The notes under the pieces: model-generated
What the model was told of the DNA's origin: nothing
The model's input: the letters and a program-made list of their open reading frames with translations, nothing else
Databases searched by the model: none
Made by a program: the position numbers and the translations under genes
Part shown: positions 61,501 through 64,000 of the stretch, piece after piece
Numbering within the stretch: position 1 is the first letter of the stretch
Layout of the letters: each line of letters opens with the position of its first letter
Assembly (NCBI RefSeq): GCF_032854445.1
Contig: NC_088296.1
Span: 15,074,623 to 15,138,622 of the forward strand
Source of the DNA: Liolophura sinensis
Lineage: Eukaryota; Mollusca; Polyplacophora; Chitonida; Chitonidae
Length of the DNA stretch: 64,000 nucleotides
Direction of reading: 5' to 3'

Positions 61501-64000
61501 CACTTAAACACACAGGAAAGTTAATTACATTCTTTTGTTTACAGAAAAAGTACAGCACTACGGGAAAAGATAACACACCTTGTTTGCAAGGCCATCTCTG
61601 GTTAATATGGATATGTTTATTTGCACACGATCCGGAAAAGAGGTCAGTCCTACCTGTTCTTTCGTTTGAGCAGACCAAGCCGATGTCTTCGCTATGCCCA
61701 CAGTTATTCTCTCCCCAAGGACGATGAGAACACTGGGATATGCGAGCCTCGTTCCCTGAACACGCCAAATCGTCCAACCAGATTACTCCGGTACCGGCTC
61801 CAAACGCTCCGTTGATTGGATAGCCATCCCTGTAACACACCAGTAGAATTTAGAAAAAAAGAAAATCAAACGAAAACAAGCAAACAAGAAATGAAATGAA
61901 ATAAAAGAAAACACTGCATGTCGTCAAACAATTTGGTGTTCTTATTTATTTATTTAATTACTTTACTTTATTTAATAATTGACCTTCATGGCCGAGTGTT
62001 AGCGTGCCAAAGTCTCTCACCGATGTGATCGCTGTCAGTTTAAATCCAGTTCAATTTAAGCTCAGCAGCAGCCTGGTCGTGATTTTCAACAGTTTAGAAT
62101 GTAAGCTTTTAAACTATGTTAATATGGCTTGTATTTCTATTCCTCACACATTGATCAGTAACTTACGAAACGTGTGTGGATTACGTCTGCAGTAATTATA
62201 GAGGATATGCCCAAGTAAGTGGAAAATACTAGTACCTGTTGTATTGACTTCTGTTTTGTTAACTTGAATGACAATGAACACTTAAACTCGTCGTTTACTA
62301 AACACGATTCCTGAAATACATATGTATACAACACACCTGTAACCGAAAATGCGGCAAAGTGTACTGGCACTGAGTTTGTTGAATTTATCGTCGCAAACGG
62401 TTCCCCATATGCCGAAGGCGGAAACTTCCAGTCGTCCGCTTAGAGTAGTAGGTGTCGTTGATCCATTTGCAAGCCTGATTTTTTCTGCAACTAGAGGTTT
62501 AGTTACATGTGAACTGCAGGCCATGCATGACTGAGGAGTTCAGATTATCTGTTGCAACTTTCTCTGTGCATTGCTCAAGGAAGGGTCAGTGGTTGTGCGG
62601 CTAAGTTACTCTGAGTACACGACTGTTATCGTAACTGTCTCTAGATATTTGTCTGTCAATCACTACGGCATGGACAACCTCATCATACTCTACTTGATGA
62701 CCCAGCAGCCTCTCACCAATGCGGTTGCTCTGAGTTCCTTTGAGTTCTGCCGGAAAGGAAGTCCATCTTACGCTGGGTTCCTTTCCGGCAGTACACTGTC
62801 ACCGTAATGCTGGCCGCTGTCGTATAAGCGAAATTACTTGAGAGCGGCGTAAAACACCAATCAAATAAATATATAAATTCCGGACCTGATGATAAGTGCC
62901 CAGACAGTCCTTAAAGCGATTGTGCGGCTATGTACGATCACAATAGTGCCACCACTCGATAAGGTTAACATTTAGAGGAGCTTGATTAATTTTAGCATTA
63001 TTACAAATGCCATGGCGGCTTCCCCTGACCAGTGTAATAAGAATTCCTGTGGAGTATTTAACATATATCCCCTCCTGTACCAGCGGAGGACATTTGAACT
63101 ATAATACACAAGTGGAGCAGCTCCAAAACTCCACGACTCAATATTTTGACACCTTATTTTGTCATTATCATGAAAACTAAATTTCACGGTGAGTGAGTCA
63201 GTCAGTGAGTGCTTGGGGTTTAACGTCGCACTTACAACTATGGACACAGGGCAAATTTCCACTTTTCCTTTATCTAGTGCTGCTTCACTGAGAGGGCTTA
63301 CCGAAGGCAAGTAAACCACACCACCCGAGCCATTTTGCTGATACGGGTAACCAGTCTTGACACTATTCCCTAAATGTTGAACGCTACGCGAGGAAATTAC
63401 AACTTCCTCTTTATAAGTCTTAGGTGTGACCCAGGACTGACCTTGGATCTACCGCTCACGACACGGACGCTCTACCAACAGTGCTACCGTAATTTCATGG
63501 AGAACATTACAGATATATATGTACAGGTTTAGAGACAAAGCCACAAAATGCGGTCTAAGTGTTAAATCACCGTAAGATATATATGTAGATAAAGGAGAAT
63601 AAAACAGGCAGATCACATAACAGATAGCCATTATGTACACAATAGCCTATTGTGACTTTAAAGCCATGGGTAATAGGTGAATGTTACAGAGATACCCAGG
63701 TATGGTGTTATAAAAACATGTGGAATCATACTAAACCAACTTAGACTGTAAAAACGGGGAACTACAACAGCATTGGTGTTGTAAAAGTCAACATTTTCTG
63801 ATTCTTCAATGCTTTTAAGGCCATCATGAAGAGCCGGCTTACATCTGTAAATATCCAATGCTTCCTTGTGAATCATTTGTTTATACTTTATAGGCTTACC
63901 TGTTGTATCGTTAGTGCACACCAAACCAAGGTCTTGGCCATGCCTACATTTATTATTTCCCCAAGGAGCATGTGAACACTGAGATATGCGAGTTTCGTTC
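46402..64000 (-). CDS. Multi-SRCR/LDLa gene, right copy (partial at window end)
   Basis: Reading right to left, 14 exons in the window: a second-half SRCR exon cut at 64000, then six full SRCR domains (first/second-half pairs 62337/61654, 60414/59966, 57674/56561, 55664/53900, 51607/50583, 47854/47004), then an LDL-receptor class A exon with stop (46402-46550). All junctions follow GT-AG. Introns are phase 1 between domains and phase 2 inside domains. Six cysteines per domain and the two-exon layout fit SRCR group A. Such proteins are secreted or membrane pattern-recognition or aggregating proteins; no membrane helix is seen after the LDLa, so the C terminus seems secreted. Exon 53900-54082 carries a one-base insertion that breaks the frame. 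The start of the gene is outside the window. The span includes introns and is not one ORF. Confidence 0.88.
46738..46782. repeat. (GT)n microsatellite
   Basis: Short mirror remnant of the left-arm compound microsatellite at 9010-9728. Confidence 0.95.
46783..46905 (-). mobile_element. Repeat family C, tRNA-like head
   Basis: Mirror of the start of 8818-9010. Confidence 0.65.
47004..47182 (-). CDS. SRCR second-half exon (last SRCR)
   Basis: (R)[59 protein letters not shown]. 179 bases, donor 'gttagt', joins the LDLa exon in phase 1. Confidence 0.9.
47340..47455 (+). mobile_element. SINE family A, 3' fragment
   Basis: Mirror of 8262-8402. Confidence 0.8.
47854..48007 (-). CDS. SRCR first-half exon
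   Basis: (G)[46 protein letters not shown]; open and equal in length to 7722-7875. Confidence 0.9.
48008..48794. other. Intronic stretch, nothing recognised
   Basis: Aligned with 6941-7721. Confidence 0.5.
48795..49770 (+). repeat. 45-bp minisatellite, about 20 units
   Basis: Units such as 'gtggtgaaaccaaatgtttg' plus 'ggtaggggatacgtgagatg', decaying towards the right. Includes a poly-G run near 49558-49576. The left-arm array has only about five units. Open frames here reflect the unit length being a multiple of three. Confidence 0.95.
50155..50262. repeat. (AATC)n microsatellite, interrupted
   Basis: Mirror of the about 300-bp (GATT)n tract at 6372-6672. Confidence 0.95.
50583..50764 (-). 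CDS. SRCR second-half exon
   Basis: (R)[58 protein letters not shown]; acceptor 'aaattag', donor 'gtatgt'. Confidence 0.9.
50765..51606. other. Intronic stretch, nothing recognised
   Basis: AT-rich, aligned with 5021-5863. Confidence 0.55.
51607..51760 (-). CDS. SRCR first-half exon (intact version)
   Basis: (E)[51 protein letters not shown]. 154 bases; the left version lacks five of them. Confidence 0.92.
51761..52199. other. Intronic stretch, nothing recognised
   Basis: Aligned with 4433-4871. Confidence 0.5.
52200..52425 (-). mobile_element. SINE family A, 5' truncated
   Basis: Mirror of 4206-4432, (ATTT)n at left. Confidence 0.88.
52585..52828 (+). mobile_element. tRNA-derived SINE, family A
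   Basis: Mirror of 3808-4042; head 'gtggctcagtcggttagcg'. Confidence 0.92.
52950..53225 (+). mobile_element. SINE remnants
   Basis: Mirror of 3406-3672. Confidence 0.6.
53525..53595. repeat. Short 11-12 bp tandem repeat
   Basis: 'gtcgagattagg' units; mirror of 3030-3108 with fewer copies. Confidence 0.65.
53900..54082 (-). pseudogene. SRCR second-half exon with one-base insertion
   Basis: Starts (S)[34 protein letters not shown] and then shifts: six G where the left exon has five. The shifted frame hits a stop near the exon end. The three C-terminal cysteine positions are lost. A homopolymer miscall is possible. Confidence 0.8.
54770..54990 (-). mobile_element. SINE family A, 5' truncated
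   Basis: Mirror of 1634-1856. Confidence 0.9.
55130..55320 (-). mobile_element. SINE family A, diverged
   Basis: Mirror of 1336-1470 but with the tRNA-like head ('cagtggccgagtgtttgg' complement) still present at its right end. The left-arm deletion starts inside that head. Confidence 0.7.
55664..55814 (-). CDS. SRCR first-half exon (right arm only)
   Basis: (V)[49 protein letters not shown]. Acceptor 'acctag', donor 'gtaagg'. Deleted from the left arm. Confidence 0.9.
55815..56560. other. Intronic stretch, nothing recognised
   Basis: Right-arm only. No repeat or exon identified. Confidence 0.5.
56561..56739 (-). CDS. SRCR second-half exon (right arm only)
   Basis: (R)[58 protein letters not shown]. 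Acceptor 'gtaacag', donor 'gtaaga'. Deleted from the left arm. Confidence 0.92.
56955..57215. repeat. Cryptically simple 'gcgaaaa' region
   Basis: Irregular reiteration of 'gtcgaaaacgcgaaa' type motifs, purine-rich on the plus strand, inside the right-arm-only segment. Confidence 0.65.
57674..57827 (-). CDS. SRCR first-half exon
   Basis: (E)[49 protein letters not shown]. Pairs with 56561-56739. Confidence 0.92.
58160..58372 (-). mobile_element. SINE family A
   Basis: Mirror of 374-582. Confidence 0.85.
58430..59150. repeat. Minisatellite, 18-20 bp unit, long array
   Basis: 'cttcccatagatatacacac' units, with a larger repeat of about 380 bp (58480-58860 resembles 58860-59150). The left array is cut by the window edge at about 300 bp. 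Confidence 0.93.
59155..59215 (+). mobile_element. SINE family A, 3' end only
   Basis: 'acggtataaaacaccaatca' plus AAT-rich tail, directly after the minisatellite. Confidence 0.75.
59320..59885. repeat. Degenerate tandem repeat, 8-12 bp unit
   Basis: 'gactgatg' and 'gactgacggattgacg' units. A longer block (from 'gactgatggactaacgg') occurs twice, near 59325 and 59573. Confidence 0.93.
59966..60145 (-). CDS. SRCR second-half exon
   Basis: (S)[59 protein letters not shown]. Acceptor 'gttacag', donor 'gtaagg'. Confidence 0.93.
60414..60561 (-). CDS. SRCR first-half exon
   Basis: (E)[48 protein letters not shown]. Acceptor 'atttcag', donor 'gtatgc'. Confidence 0.93.
60562..60984. other. Intronic stretch, nothing recognised
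   Basis: A short near-duplicate 'tatattagcagcatgtata' region occurs near 60920-60970; otherwise featureless. Confidence 0.5.
60985..61110. repeat. Tandem repeat, 17-18 bp unit
   Basis: 'tccctatttacaaa' / 'gtccctatctacaa' units, about seven copies. Confidence 0.88.
61187..61342 (-). mobile_element. SINE family A, head half
   Basis: 'atctgcaggttgctgacgac' to tRNA-like head complement 'aactgagccacggagccc'. Confidence 0.9.
61654..61829 (-). CDS. SRCR second-half exon
   Basis: (R)[57 protein letters not shown]. Acceptor 'gttacag', donor 'gtagga'. Confidence 0.93.
61983..62095 (+). mobile_element. SINE family A, head fragment
   Basis: 'catggccgagtgttagcgtg' (A box) and 'gatcgctgtcagtttaaatc' (B box); body truncated. 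Confidence 0.65.
62337..62484 (-). CDS. SRCR first-half exon
   Basis: (E)[48 protein letters not shown]. Acceptor 'gttgcag', donor 'gtgtgt'. Confidence 0.92.
62694..62876 (+). mobile_element. SINE family A with internal duplication
   Basis: 'gatgacccagcagcctctca', body with a local duplication around 'gttcctttccggcag', and 3' end 'cggcgtaaaacaccaatcaa'. Confidence 0.85.
63183..63493 (-). mobile_element. tRNA-derived SINE, family B, near full length
   Basis: Left end 'gtgagtgagtcagtcagtga' then 'gcttggggtttaacgtcgca'; middle 'tctagtgctgcttcactgag' and 'aggcaagtaaaccacaccac'; right end the complement of a tRNA-like head (A box 'tagcactgttggtagagcg'). Same family as 20566-20625. Confidence 0.88.
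63494..63899. other. Intronic stretch, nothing recognised
   Basis: No exon or repeat recognised. Confidence 0.55.
63900..64000 (-). CDS. SRCR second-half exon, cut by window end
   Basis: Encodes ...[33 protein letters not shown] then phase-1 G and donor 'gtaagc'. The 5' part of the exon lies outside. Confidence 0.9.

Overview
The window is animal nuclear DNA: AT-rich, intron-containing, full of tRNA-derived SINEs, minisatellites and microsatellites. The most abundant SINE has a 3' half reading (minus sense) 'ttgattggtgttttacgcc' and an A/B-box tRNA-like head. Together with at least three other SINE families, a Penelope-like element and a multi-SRCR gene, it suggests a lophotrochozoan, most likely a mollusc and perhaps a bivalve. 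Species cannot be fixed from the sequence alone.

The dominant structure is a very large imperfect inverted duplication. Positions 1-20565 are the reverse complement of about 33847-58757, around a 13.3 kb unique spacer (20566-33846). The left arm is cut by the window edge, so the duplication may be longer. In a 154-base exon I compared by eye, the arms differ at 6 bases (about 4%). Arm lengths differ because of several private indels and tandem-repeat length changes.

Each arm carries the same convergent pair of cell-surface or secreted genes. (1) A multi-domain scavenger-receptor gene: each SRCR domain has 6 cysteines, is split over two exons (group A layout) and is flanked by phase-1 introns. 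In the right arm it runs on the minus strand from beyond 64000 to 46402, with six whole SRCR domains, part of a seventh, and a terminal LDL-receptor class A exon with the stop codon. The left arm (plus strand, 913-8716) keeps only three domains' worth of exons. It has lost an internal exon pair and the LDLa exon, and has a 5-base deletion in one exon. (2) An intronless gene for a type I membrane protein (signal peptide, LRRNT, about 20 LRRs, LRRCT, fibronectin-III-like domain, transmembrane helix, 52-residue tail with two YxN motifs, no TIR). It is intact in the right arm (37909-40887, 992 codons). In the left arm it is broken by two frameshifts and a premature stop (13836-16813). Both copies have a TATA-like box and a conserved 121-bp palindrome just upstream.

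Between the two genes in each arm lies a decayed Penelope-like element (reverse transcriptase plus GIY-YIG fragments) with a hammerhead-like motif. The spacer holds mostly repeats. One plausible start of another gene lies on the minus strand near 22.2-23.0 kb (untranslated exon plus a 36-codon first coding exon). Positions 59-64 kb hold more SRCR exons of the right gene and a second tRNA-derived SINE family.

Biologically this looks like a duplicated, decaying cluster of pattern-recognition-type receptors. Between them the arms hold at least one readable version of every exon, which makes gene conversion, inversion polymorphism or assembly of divergent haplotypes the main questions.
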